Shown: piece after piece, positions 1-7,639 of the stretch | Position numbering within the stretch: position 1 is the stretch's first letter | How the letters are laid out: each line of letters begins with the position of its first letter | Origin: Desulfobulbaceae bacterium | Lineage (GTDB): Bacteria; Desulfobacterota; Desulfobulbia; Desulfobulbales; Desulfobulbaceae | Direction: 5' to 3' | Length of the DNA stretch: 12,924 nt | NCBI GenBank assembly: GCA_030633145.1 | Contig: DAOVTM010000061.1 | Span: 1-12,924 of the forward strand | Made by a program: the position numbers and the translations under genes | Notes under the pieces: generated by a model | The model's database searches: none | The model's input: the letters and a program-made list of their open reading frames with translations, nothing else | Told to the model about the DNA's origin: nothing

Positions 1-1997
1 ATGAGCGGCTTATGCTGCATGTCACCTTCAAAGAGATGGAAGGGCATGGAGGTTGATCCGCCAACGGTTACGGTGTTGTCACCGTTACCAAGCACGGCCT
101 CACGGATGGCTCCGGAATAGACCTGGGTGTAGGCAGAAGCAGGTACCTTGGTGACACGCTCTGCAAAGGGAGTCTCTTCGGTGGCAAGAGCCGCAACCTC
201 AAGTCCAGCCGGGGCAGGTTTGCCAACGGGTTTTGCTGCTTCTTTCTCTTTGGCTGCTTCAGCCTCTGATTTGGCCTTGGCTTCAGCTTCTGCCTTTGCC
301 TTGGTTTCTGCCTTTGCCTTGGCATCGGCTTCTGCCTGAGCCTTTTTCTCAAGCTCTACCTTCCTGGCAGCAGCTTCGGCCAGCTTAGCAGCCTCAGCTT
401 CCTGTTCTTTTGCTGCGGCTTCTGACTTGGCTCTGGCAGCATCTGCATCAGATTTTGCTTTTGCCTCAGCTTCCACCTTAGCAGCAGCCTCTGTTTTAGC
501 AGCAGCTTCTGCCTGGGTCTTAGCCTCAGCAGCAGCCTTTGCCTTAGCGGCTTCTTCAGCATCGGTAGCTGTGGTATCATCCACAACAGGCGCGGCTGTC
601 GGTGCTGCTGCGGTGACCGGAGCTGTTGTAGCAGTTCCAGGCTCCCGCTTCAAAACAGACTCAGCACCTGCAAAGTTCAGTAGGGCATCAAACTGATCAT
701 CACTCAGACCATAGGCACTCTTGAGTGCTCGCAAGCCCTGGGTCAAAGACTCCAACGCCATGAGGCGCTCTTTTTCATTCATTTCATGCTCTCCTGCATC
801 ATCAGTAGCTCTTTCAGCAGTTTCAGTCGCAGCTACAACAGGTACGGCTGTTGCAGCAATTTCATCAGCTTTGGTTTGGGCAGCAACTATGATCTGTTCC
901 GCCTCAGCCTTGGCCTTATCAAGCAGGTCATCGGCAGCAGTGGTATCAACAGGCTGCTCGACCACTACTTCCTTCCTGACCTCGATGGTTTCGGTAACGG
1001 ATTCAGTTGACTCTACAGTAGTCTCTGCTCCCTGTCCTGATTTGTCCTCAATGGCCAGAGCAGGTTCACCCCTTACATCAAAGGTAGGTCTGGGCAGCAG
1101 TCCCGCACTCTCGCAGATCTCGGCAACGGCCTCTTCCCACTCAATAGCCATGACATGGACACCGGCCACGCCCTTGATCTCTTTGACCTGGTTGATAATA
1201 TCAACACAGATATTGATCCCTTCCTGCTTTTTATCCTTGGCTCCTTTCATCCGGTTTATGACCTCATCGGTCACATCCATACCAGGGACAAACTTCTTCA
1301 TGTACCTGGCCATGCCAAGAGACTTGGGCGGGGTAACCCCGGCCAGGATATATGCCTTTTCCGGGAGACCCAAGTCACGAGCCATCTCCATGAATTTGGC
1401 AAATTTCTCTACATTATAGATAATCTGAGTCTGGATAAAGTCCGCCCCCTGGGCGATCTTCTTGCCCATACGCACGGCCCGAAATTCAAATGGATAGGCA
1501 AAGGGATTGGCGGCAGCTCCAAGAAACAGGTCTGGACCCTGCCCCTTGATCTCTTCACCGCACTGGAATTTCTTCCCATCGCACATATCCCGAACCATGC
1601 CGAGCATCTGGATGGAATCCATGTCAAAGACACCCTTTGAACCGGGATGATTACCAAACTTCTGGTGATCACCGGTCAGGCATAAGAGATTTTTCAATCC
1701 CAGGGCTGATGCTGCCAGCAGGTCAGACTGCATACCGATCCGGTTGCGGTCGCGGCAGGTCATCTGAATGACCGGTTCCACCCCTTCGGATTGTGCTATC
1801 AAACCAGCTCCGATGGACGACATCCGCACAATAGCGGTTTGACAGTCAGTAATGTTGACTGCATCAACATAGCCCTTTAAAAGACCGGCCTTTTTCCTGA
1901 CCACTTCAGGATCACTGTTCTTTGGTGGTCCAAGCTCACCGGTTACGGCAAATTCGCCCCCGGCCAGAACCCGCTCCAAATTGCTCCCTGATTTCAT
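1..1997 (-). CDS. metF: Methylenetetrahydrofolate reductase fused through a long linker to the start of CODH/ACS corrinoid protein delta subunit (AcsD/CdhD); 3' end outside window
   Basis: The frame opens at ATG 1997-1995 behind AAGGAGG and I read no stop down to base 3 (665 codons visible). Residues 1-300 are MTHFR, which reduces methylene- to methyl-tetrahydrofolate: GELGPPK with Glu21, QMTCRDRNR (78-86), CLTGDHQKFG (106-115). Residues 301-405 form an acidic Thr/Val/Glu linker; 406-450 a short predicted helical segment beginning MNEKERL; 451-477 an Ala/Pro/Thr linker; about 478-589 a TolA-like Ala/Glu/Lys-rich helix. From about 615 the sequence matches the N-terminus of AcsD/CdhD, the small corrinoid iron-sulfur protein subunit: GAIREAVLG and TVTVGGSTSMPFHLFEGDM. 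Both activities meet at methyl-tetrahydrofolate, so a fusion makes biochemical sense. It could instead be two products, since a good internal start exists at 782. The domain calls are firm; one continuous polypeptide is inferred. Confidence 0.85.
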   Translation of the reverse strand, partial: MKSGSNLERVLAGGEFAVTGELGPPKNSDPEVVRKKAGLLKGYVDAVNITDCQTAIVRMSSIGAGLIAQSEGVEPVIQMTCRDRNRIGMQSDLLAASALGLKNLLCLTGDHQKFGNHPGSKGVFDMDSIQMLGMVRDMCDGKKFQCGEEIKGQGPDLFLGAAANPFAYPFEFRAVRMGKKIAQGADFIQTQIIYNVEKFAKFMEMARDLGLPEKAYILAGVTPPKSLGMARYMKKFVPGMDVTDEVINRMKGAKDKKQEGINICVDIINQVKEIKGVAGVHVMAIEWEEAVAEICESAGLLPRPTFDVRGEPALAIEDKSGQGAETTVESTESVTETIEVRKEVVVEQPVDTTAADDLLDKAKAEAEQIIVAAQTKADEIAATAVPVVAATETAERATDDAGEHEMNEKERLMALESLTQGLRALKSAYGLSDDQFDALLNFAGAESVLKREPGTATTAPVTAAAPTAAPVVDDTTATDAEEAAKAKAAAEAKTQAEAAAKTEAAAKVEAEAKAKSDADAARAKSEAAAKEQEAEAAKLAEAAARKVELEKKAQAEADAKAKAETKAKAEAEAKAKSEAEAAKEKEAAKPVGKPAPAGLEVAALATEETPFAERVTKVPASAYTQVYSGAIREAVLGNGDNTVTVGGSTSMPFHLFEGDMQHKPL
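780..794 (-). promoter_or_regulatory. Internal ribosome binding site and in-frame ATG inside the metF-acsD frame
   Basis: On the minus strand GGAGAG (794-789) is followed by a 6-base spacer and ATG (782-780), in frame with the long gene at Met406. Translation from here would give a protein starting MNEKERLMALES, with the helical linker and the AcsD domain but without MTHFR. The site sits after the MTHFR core and a low-complexity linker, where a gene boundary would be expected. GGAGAG also encodes Gly-Glu, so it could be chance. Confidence 0.4.
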
Positions 1998-2060
1998 CTA
2001 TCCTCCTTCACAGATCCAGAATCAGATCTCGTTTGTAATCCACTCTCTATCTAAAGTAAA

Positions 2061-2082
2061 ACCGGCATATCTACATGCCGGT
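2061..2082 (-). terminator. Hairpin between cooS and metF, weak terminator or attenuator
   Basis: ACCGGCAT and ATGCCGGT form a perfect 8-bp stem with a 6-base loop. On the transcribed (minus) strand it lies 23 bases after the cooS stop and is followed by TTTTACTTTA, a poor U-tract. It could reduce readthrough into metF or protect the cooS mRNA end. The flanking genes share strand and pathway, so full termination is unlikely. Confidence 0.5.
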
Positions 2083-2105
2083 ATGCTCATCCGCTATCAA
2101 TGCGC

Positions 2106-4091
2106 TCAGCTTTCTCCACCACAGCCCATACCAGGCAGCGAGGTTCCAGCCTCCAGGTCACGCCGCATGGCCATATCCATGAGTACGCGCTCCTGTTTCT
2201 TGTTAATCCCCAGAGCCTCACGCTTCTCGTCAATGGCAGCGATCATGGCCTTGGCAATATCCTTGGTTTCAGCAACACCCCAGCTGGCACCATACTCTTC
2301 TTTCATCCCATTAAGCATGAATTCAGTGAACTTTTTGGCACCTTTGATCGGCAGATCCTGGAAGATAACATGGGCACCGCTGGTCACAAAGTATTGACCA
2401 ATGGCAACCGCCTTCTCACTCATCCAGAGCGGTGCCGAACCAACTGCGGGCAGCTCAGAGATGTCATCACCAAGGCCGCCCTCCTTGACCATCGCAGTCA
2501 GGGCGATCAGGAGCCGGGAGTTGTCAACACAGGAACCCACATGGAGAACCGGCGGCATTCCCACGGTCTCGCAGACCTCGCGTAATCCGTCTCCAGCGTA
2601 CTCGGTGGCAGCCTCGGGCCGTAACATGCCGCGTCGTCCCAGAGCCTGTGCCGCACAACCGGTGGCCAGTACCAGAACATTATTGGCAATCAACTCCTTG
2701 GCAATCTCAAAATGGACATCATCGGAATGTTTATAATGCTCACAACCAACCAAGGCACCGATCCCGCGGATACGACCGTTGATGATATTGTCGTTGAGGG
2801 GTCGATAGGACTGACGGAAACGACCGCCCAGCATATAGTTGATGGTCTCATGGGAAAAGCCGACAACTACATCAAATTTCTTGTCTATCGGAATATAAAA
2901 ATCACCACGTTTCTTGAAGTTGCCAATGGCACGGGTCAAAATCTTCTTGGCCGATTCGTAAGCCTCATCCTCTTCAAACTGGATATGGATAGCATCCGGC
3001 ATCTTAGCACGGTAATTTGTTGTGATGATATCAGTATGCTTGCCTTTGACTACCTGGGCAACCGACTGCATGACGCACTGTACGTCAACCACCATGGCCT
3101 CAACAGCACCAGTGGCCAATACCATCTCCTGCTGAATAAAGGATCCTGCTACAGGAATACCGCGGCGCATCAGGATTTCGTTTCCAGTACAGCAGACACC
3201 GGCAAGATTGATTCCCTTGGCACCTGCCTTTTTAGCAAGTGCCAGCAACTCTTCGTCTTCGGCAGCAAGGCAGAGAGATTCAGCCAGCAGCGGCTCATGA
3301 CCATGCACGGTCACGTTTACCATATCCGCACGCAGAACACCAAGGTCAATAATAGAGCGTTTGGGAACCGGAGTGCCAAACATAATATCGGTCAGTTCAG
3401 TGGAGAGCATGGAAGCCCCCCAACCATCGGCAAGCGAGCAGCGAGCTGCCTGCTTCATGATATTTTTGTATTCCTGATCAACACCCATGTGTGTACGATG
3501 CATCATTTCAACTACTTCACGGTCAATGCCGCGAGGTTCTACACCTTTTTCCTTCCAGATCTTCTGTTGCTTCTCAGGGGCACGCTTGAGCATGGTGACG
3601 GTGCCTTCCTGCTGACCAAACTCGGCAAGAGCCCGCTCACCAAGCTCCAGAGCGATCTCATTTTTATCTCTGTCTCCAATCTCAATACCAAATACCTCTG
3701 CCATGGTGTGCAGTTTAGCTACATCCTTGATCTCATGCGGGGTCTCACCCTTGGCAGTGGCAATAAAGCCACGAACCATCTCACGGGCATGGTCTGTGTG
3801 CGCCGCTGTACCGGCGGCAACAAGACGGGCAAAGTTTCGGGCGGCAACTGTATCCGCAGTTGCACCACAGATACCGACCATGGCCTCAACGCCGTCGATA
3901 ATCTGGCAGGGTCCCATATTACAGATCCGGCAGCAGGTACCGCCGGAACCGAACAGACAGGCGGACATGCCCCGGTCTTCAATCCGGTCATAGGCAGTGC
4001 GCACCTTTTTGGCAAGATCCTGATTGAGCAGGTCAATTGTTGATCCACCGGTTATATCGTTACAGCTGTCGCATCCATTGGATTTAGCCAT
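2106..4091 (-). CDS. cooS: Carbon monoxide dehydrogenase catalytic subunit (CooS type, anaerobic Ni-Fe)
   Basis: 661 residues, close to the usual length of about 630-670. It oxidises CO to CO2 or runs in reverse, exchanging electrons with ferredoxin, as a cytoplasmic homodimer. Cluster ligands are visible: Cys45 and Cys53 (D-cluster); Cys54, Cys57, Cys62 and Cys75 (B-cluster); and for the Ni-Fe C-cluster His265 in VHGHEP, Cys300/301 in CCTGNE, Cys339 in DVQC, Cys450 in GCEHYKH, Cys479 in ATGCAAQ and Cys521 in GSCVDN. The probable acid-base lysine is Lys560 in SEKAVAIGQ. All expected ligands are present, so the enzyme should be active. An extra Cys7/Cys10 pair precedes the D-cluster. The start has GGAG 8 bases upstream. 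It lies 60 bases after folD and before metF-acsD, which points to the Wood-Ljungdahl pathway. The bacterial ACS-associated form AcsA is the alternative name. Confidence 0.96.
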   Translation of the reverse strand: MAKSNGCDSCNDITGGSTIDLLNQDLAKKVRTAYDRIEDRGMSACLFGSGGTCCRICNMGPCQIIDGVEAMVGICGATADTVAARNFARLVAAGTAAHTDHAREMVRGFIATAKGETPHEIKDVAKLHTMAEVFGIEIGDRDKNEIALELGERALAEFGQQEGTVTMLKRAPEKQQKIWKEKGVEPRGIDREVVEMMHRTHMGVDQEYKNIMKQAARCSLADGWGASMLSTELTDIMFGTPVPKRSIIDLGVLRADMVNVTVHGHEPLLAESLCLAAEDEELLALAKKAGAKGINLAGVCCTGNEILMRRGIPVAGSFIQQEMVLATGAVEAMVVDVQCVMQSVAQVVKGKHTDIITTNYRAKMPDAIHIQFEEDEAYESAKKILTRAIGNFKKRGDFYIPIDKKFDVVVGFSHETINYMLGGRFRQSYRPLNDNIINGRIRGIGALVGCEHYKHSDDVHFEIAKELIANNVLVLATGCAAQALGRRGMLRPEAATEYAGDGLREVCETVGMPPVLHVGSCVDNSRLLIALTAMVKEGGLGDDISELPAVGSAPLWMSEKAVAIGQYFVTSGAHVIFQDLPIKGAKKFTEFMLNGMKEEYGASWGVAETKDIAKAMIAAIDEKREALGINKKQERVLMDMAMRRDLEAGTSLPGMGCGGES

Positions 4092-4151
4092 ATCATGGTC
4101 TCCGTTTATGAAGGTATAAGCTAGAAGTTAAAAAGTAGAAGATATTTCCGT

Positions 4152-5039
4152 TTACGCCACTCCGGCATACTGTCTGGCCGCCTGAAGGGTATTTTTCATG
4201 AGCATGGTAATGGTCATGGGTCCTACACCGCCGGGAACCGGGGTAATGGCCGCAGCCTTTTCCTTGACCGAGGCAAAATCAACATCTCCAGCCAGTTTTG
4301 CCTTGCCCGACTCGGTCATGCCGATGCGGTTTACACCCACATCAATCACCACCACGCCCTCTTTGACCTGATCAGCCTTGATCATATTGGGAACACCGGC
4401 TGCAACAATGAGGATGTCAGCCCGTTTGGTGTGAAAGTCCATGTCTTTGGTACGGGTATGGCAGAGGGTAACGGTAGCATTGCCCCCGTCCCGTTTCTGC
4501 AGCATCAGGTTGGCAACCGGCTTACCCACGATATTGGAACGACCAACCACAACAACCTCAGCACCGGAAGTCTCAGTCCCCGAGCGTGCAAGCAGCTCAA
4601 GAACTCCGTGCGGTGTACAGGGCAGGAAGCACTTCTCGCCCAGCATCATCCGACCCACGTTAATAGGGTGAAAACCATCCACGTCCTTGTTCGGATCAAT
4701 GGCTTCCAGCACCTTATTATCATGGATATGCTTTGGCAGGGGCAGTTGCACCAGGATACCGTGAATTTTATCGTCTTTATTATACTTATCAACTATGGAC
4801 AGAAGCTCTTCTTCACTGGTCTCCGCATCCAGAGTCACCTGCTCAGAATGAATCCCCAGGGCATGGGCAGTTTTGTTTTTGGCAGCCACATAGGACTGTG
4901 AGGCGGGATCTTCACCAACCAGGATGGTTACCAGGCCGGGAACAACACCTGTTTTTTCGGTAAGCTCAGCAACTTCTACTTTCAGTTCTTCTCGAATTAC
5001 CTTTGCTGTTTCTGTGCCACTGATGATTTTTGCAGTCAT
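4152..5039 (-). CDS. folD: Bifunctional methylenetetrahydrofolate dehydrogenase / methenyltetrahydrofolate cyclohydrolase
   Basis: 295 residues, the normal FolD size. It is a cytoplasmic enzyme that oxidises methylene- to methenyl-tetrahydrofolate with NAD(P) and hydrolyses that to formyl-tetrahydrofolate, or runs in the reductive direction in the Wood-Ljungdahl pathway. The catalytic Tyr50 and Lys54 lie in SYVAAK, Gln98 in VQLPLP, Asp121 in DVDGFHP, the dinucleotide-binding motif GRSNIVGKP at 166-174, and the family signature PVPGGVGPMT at 267-276. The ATG follows AAGGAG with a 5-base spacer. It is the first gene of the leftward unit with cooS and metF-acsD, so it supplies the C1 intermediates for them. 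Two palindromes lie in its leader. Confidence 0.97.
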   Translation of the reverse strand: MTAKIISGTETAKVIREELKVEVAELTEKTGVVPGLVTILVGEDPASQSYVAAKNKTAHALGIHSEQVTLDAETSEEELLSIVDKYNKDDKIHGILVQLPLPKHIHDNKVLEAIDPNKDVDGFHPINVGRMMLGEKCFLPCTPHGVLELLARSGTETSGAEVVVVGRSNIVGKPVANLMLQKRDGGNATVTLCHTRTKDMDFHTKRADILIVAAGVPNMIKADQVKEGVVVIDVGVNRIGMTESGKAKLAGDVDFASVKEKAAAITPVPGGVGPMTITMLMKNTLQAARQYAGVA

Positions 5040-5069
5040 AGATGCTCCTTTAGTTGCCCGTAAATCAGC

Positions 5070-5087
5070 GCAGACAGGTCTGTCTGC
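5070..5087. promoter_or_regulatory. Operator-like palindrome in the folD leader
   Basis: GCAGACAG and CTGTCTGC are perfect 8-bp inverted arms around a 2-base centre. The site ends about 30 bases before the folD start codon, between a possible -10 box and the ribosome binding site, where a bound repressor would block transcription. As RNA it would be a poor hairpin because the loop is only 2 bases, so a dimeric DNA-binding protein is the better reading. The regulator is not identifiable. Confidence 0.4.
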
Positions 5088-5125
5088 CCGTGGATACCGG
5101 CTTGTTGCATCACCGGCGAGCTTTA

Positions 5126-5156
5126 GTTATAAATTGAATTTATTTCAGAAATACAA
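5126..5156 (-). promoter_or_regulatory. Possible folD operon promoter
   Basis: On the minus strand TTGTAT (5156-5151) and TATAAC (5131-5126) are sigma-70-like -35 and -10 hexamers, but with a 19-base spacer, longer than ideal. They lie in an AT-rich patch about 90 bases before the folD ATG, with one palindrome on each side. Confidence 0.25.
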
Positions 5157-5183
5157 TTGTCTTACCCCGCAGAGAGACTCCGT

Positions 5184-5199
5184 CTGAATGTGCATTCAG
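5184..5199. promoter_or_regulatory. Second operator-like palindrome upstream of folD
   Basis: CTGAATG and CATTCAG are perfect 7-bp inverted arms around TG. It lies about 30 bases upstream of the possible -35 box. Its arms differ from the downstream palindrome but share the 2-base centre. The rest of 5040-5370 is AT-rich leader with no gene. Confidence 0.35.
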
Positions 5200-5370
5200 C
5201 AATGGAATCAGTCATGGTCAAGACAGGAGAGTTACCACTTTATCGTATTTCTTATTTTTTTTCAAGGAAAAATTATCAGCAAAATATTGGTAAGAGAAAA
5301 AAAAGGTATACTCTTTATAATTTATGGCTACATCCGGTTGACCCACTGGTTCCTACGCTACAGGCTCTGC

Positions 5371-6297
5371 TTACCTGTGCCACTCATTCAGTCCTGCATC
5401 TGCTTCTTGGAGCAGTCGGGCAAGCATAACCGGATTGTTGAACATCTTTTCACATAACTCGCATTTTCTGTATTGAACAATCTCCCTCGCCTTATACCCT
5501 GCATACGAGGCTATGCTTGATATCCCCATGGTACGAATGTGATTATAGAGACTGTTTGTCTCACTCTGGCGGAACAACTGATCAATACTGCTGTTTTTCA
5601 GATTACCGAGATGGAAAAAATTCGTCCTGGTAAAATGACTGCCTGCATCACAGCACGCATACATATCCTGGGTGGGTGCAAAATACGGGTTCATGGGACA
5701 GCAATTTGCTTGAAAATCGGTGCGCAGGGGTTTACGCTCAAAGGCTCCTGCCCGACCGGCAAAGATGACTGGTTCCGGGAAATAGATGAGATTATGATCA
5801 CGGAGAAACTGCTCAAAGGGGTCATCCTGTTGTGAAAAATCCGTCACAAAGGAGATGAAGTAGTCCATGGCTATTTTTTTACAGTTTTTACAGCTTTTAC
5901 AACTCTGAGCAGCGTTGACTATATTTTGCCGAGGTATATTCTCCTGATGCCAGCGGCTATAGCTCATGCGTAGCTGCGAGAGACCACTTTCTTTGAGTCT
6001 GGCGATACACTCGTCCGCCAGTTCAGGTGTTTTAGCCCAAGAACAGTTGCTCACCACCCGGCTATAGATCCCGTACTGATGGCAGAGACGCACCATTTGA
6101 CAGAGATCGTCAAGATAGATAAACGGTTCACCAGCAGTAAAACTGATGCCCTGCACCCCGGCCTCGGCCATCTCAACGATGATCTCTTTTGCCCGACCCA
6201 ACTCCATTTTTGTATTCTGCGGGTCAGCATCAGCTGCGACACAGTGCGCACATTTGACATTGCAGCGGGTTGAATAGCCAAAGGCAATATTTCGCAT
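5371..6297 (-). CDS. Radical SAM protein with SPASM-like C-terminal cysteines, substrate unknown
   Basis: 308 residues. The radical SAM motif CxxxCxxC is Cys12, Cys16, Cys19 and binds the [4Fe-4S] cluster that cleaves S-adenosylmethionine; TAGEP at 54-58 is the family's SAM-binding GGEP-type motif. Further cysteines come in sets: CKSCKNC at 133-139, CC at 199-200, CC at 215-216 and CELC at 279-282. The last groups resemble the auxiliary iron-sulfur clusters of SPASM or Twitch domains in peptide- and protein-modifying enzymes. There is no signal peptide. It follows the DUF2058 gene by 15 bases and has only a weak ribosome binding site, so it is probably translated from the same mRNA. No precursor peptide gene was recognised nearby. 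The superfamily is firm; the reaction is unknown. Confidence 0.85.
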   Translation of the reverse strand: MRNIAFGYSTRCNVKCAHCVAADADPQNTKMELGRAKEIIVEMAEAGVQGISFTAGEPFIYLDDLCQMVRLCHQYGIYSRVVSNCSWAKTPELADECIARLKESGLSQLRMSYSRWHQENIPRQNIVNAAQSCKSCKNCKKIAMDYFISFVTDFSQQDDPFEQFLRDHNLIYFPEPVIFAGRAGAFERKPLRTDFQANCCPMNPYFAPTQDMYACCDAGSHFTRTNFFHLGNLKNSSIDQLFRQSETNSLYNHIRTMGISSIASYAGYKAREIVQYRKCELCEKMFNNPVMLARLLQEADAGLNEWHR

Positions 6298-6312
6298 GGA
6301 TCTGTTGAGAAC

Positions 6313-6783
6313 CTATTCTTTGTGAAGTGCTACCACAACACCCTTGTCCCGCTCAGCTATCTGAAGGGCCACCTTGACCGGCACGACCTCAAAACTGCGG
6401 CTTGTCTGAACAATGGCGAGTTGCCCCCGGCTGAGCTGATCAGCAATTTCATCGGAAACAAAAATCCTGTGTATCTGTTTTTCCACTGAAAAATAATAGG
6501 GATCACCATTTCCATCCAGCTTGAGCCGGTTTTTGCCAATTAGCTGTTTTATCTGAGCCTTTTTTTCCTGCTGCTGTTTCTTTGCTGCCTGCTGACGGTT
6601 GAGTTCCCGGTTGCGCTCGGCCTGGGCGACCTGTTGTGTTCGTGCCTTATTGTCAGATTTGGAGGGACTGTTCTTGTTGCTTTTCTGTTTCTTATTCAGA
6701 TACTGCTTACGTTTAACCTTACCTGCCTGTTTTTTTGTGACCAGTCCAGCCTTGAGTAGCTGATCCTGTAACGGATTTCCCAT
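6313..6783 (-). CDS. DUF2058 family protein (YaiL-like)
   Basis: 156 residues. The N-terminus LQDQLLKAGLVTKKQAGKV is the conserved start of the DUF2058/YaiL family, followed by a Lys/Gln/Asn-rich, probably coiled-coil region (about 22-84) and the C-terminal block QIKQLIGKNRLKL through RIFVSDEIADQLSRGQLAIV (about 77-125). The family is soluble, very basic at its N-terminus, and of unproven function; nucleic acid or ribosome association is only a guess from the charge. The start ATG has AAGGA about 7 bases upstream. It is the promoter-proximal gene of a two-gene unit with the radical SAM gene. Confidence 0.88.
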   Translation of the reverse strand: MGNPLQDQLLKAGLVTKKQAGKVKRKQYLNKKQKSNKNSPSKSDNKARTQQVAQAERNRELNRQQAAKKQQQEKKAQIKQLIGKNRLKLDGNGDPYYFSVEKQIHRIFVSDEIADQLSRGQLAIVQTSRSFEVVPVKVALQIAERDKGVVVALHKE

Positions 6784-6969
6784 CTTCTGTTCCTTTTAAA
6801 AATGTTCGATGTTGTCAACTCTTCTCTTACTCTTCCCAGCTCTCAATCCTGAGTCCCACCGGCTGTTTGCCTTTTATAAAAGCCGCCCCACAATACTCTC
6901 TGGAACCAGCAGTGTAGCTGAACCATAAATCCTTCAAATATATTCTGTGGATTTGCATAGTATAAACCG

Positions 6970-7027
6970 GCATCCTTCATATTGTCCAGAAAGTAGTCAA
7001 AGTCTTCGACCGATAAATGAAGGATGC
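6970..7027. mobile_element. Short MITE-like inverted-repeat element, copy 1
   Basis: GCATCCTTCAT (6970-6980) and ATGAAGGATGC (7017-7027) are perfect 11-bp terminal inverted repeats enclosing 36 bases. The left end continues as ATTG then AAAGTAGT, also seen at the left end of the element at 10764-10936, so the two belong to one family. It has no coding capacity. It lies in the otherwise empty 6784-7061 gap downstream of the transporter pseudogene. No target duplication can be defined. Confidence 0.6.
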
Positions 7028-7061
7028 TTAAACCTGTGAGTTCAGCATGTCAAGATGATCT

Positions 7062-7639
7062 TCATCCATAAAAAATCCCAACCACTGCCCCGGTCAGACA
7101 GGTCGCCAGGGTTCCGGCAACAATGGATTTAACACCAAGGCCGACAATTTCTTCCTTACGTTCCGGGGCCATAGTACCCATACCGCCTATCATGATCCCC
7201 AGACTGCCGAAGTTGGCAAAACCGCACAGGGCATAGGTCATAATCACGGTACTGCGGGGGGACAGGCTTCCGTCATGCAGTCCGGCCAACTCCATATAGG
7301 CCAGGAATTCATTGAGGATGGTCTTGATCCCCATCAGGGAACCAGCAGTCACGGCCTCGTCCCAGGGAATACCCATCAGCCAGACAACAGGTGCCATGCA
7401 ATAACCGAGCATCCATTGCAAGGTTATTTCCTGCCCGCAAATCTGTGGAAGCAAGGCCAATAACAGGTTGACAAGGTGAACTATCGAAACCAGCACTATC
7501 AACAGTGCCACCACATTAATCAGCAGCCCCCGCAGACCTGCCTGATCTGAACCTTTCCCCTGTTTTCACTGACAAGCCAGGCCAGTAAAGAGAGGGCCGC
7601 CATTCCGAACAATCCTTTAACTATAAATATGATTTCCAC
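7062..7639 (-). pseudogene. Concentrative nucleoside transporter (CNT/NupC family), broken by a large internal deletion and frameshift
   Basis: An intact gene would be a sodium- or proton-coupled inner-membrane nucleoside importer of about 400 residues. The 5' part from GTG 7639 reads VEIIFIVKGLFGMAALSLLAW then LVSENRGKVQIR, the CNT N-terminus, and hits a TGA at 7522-7520. In another frame the sequence resumes at about 7550 with GSDQAGLRGLLINVVALL and runs to the normal CNT C-terminus: GIKTILNEFLAY, SPRSTVIMTYALCGFANFGS, MAPERKEEIVGLG. Roughly 200 central residues, including much of the transport core, are missing. GGAG lies about 10 bases before the GTG. The terminal parts are well conserved, which suggests recent loss. 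A C-terminal remnant could start at GTG 7514 but would not transport. Confidence 0.85.

Noticed and set aside
721..1419. 232-codon Ser/Ala-rich plus-strand open frame
   Set aside because: Antisense shadow of the MTHFR and linker frame, produced by the biased codons of the Ala/Glu/Lys region.
2712..4043. 443-codon plus-strand open frame opposite cooS
   Set aside because: It lies wholly antisense to an intact CODH gene with all cluster ligands; no motif, start site or family support.
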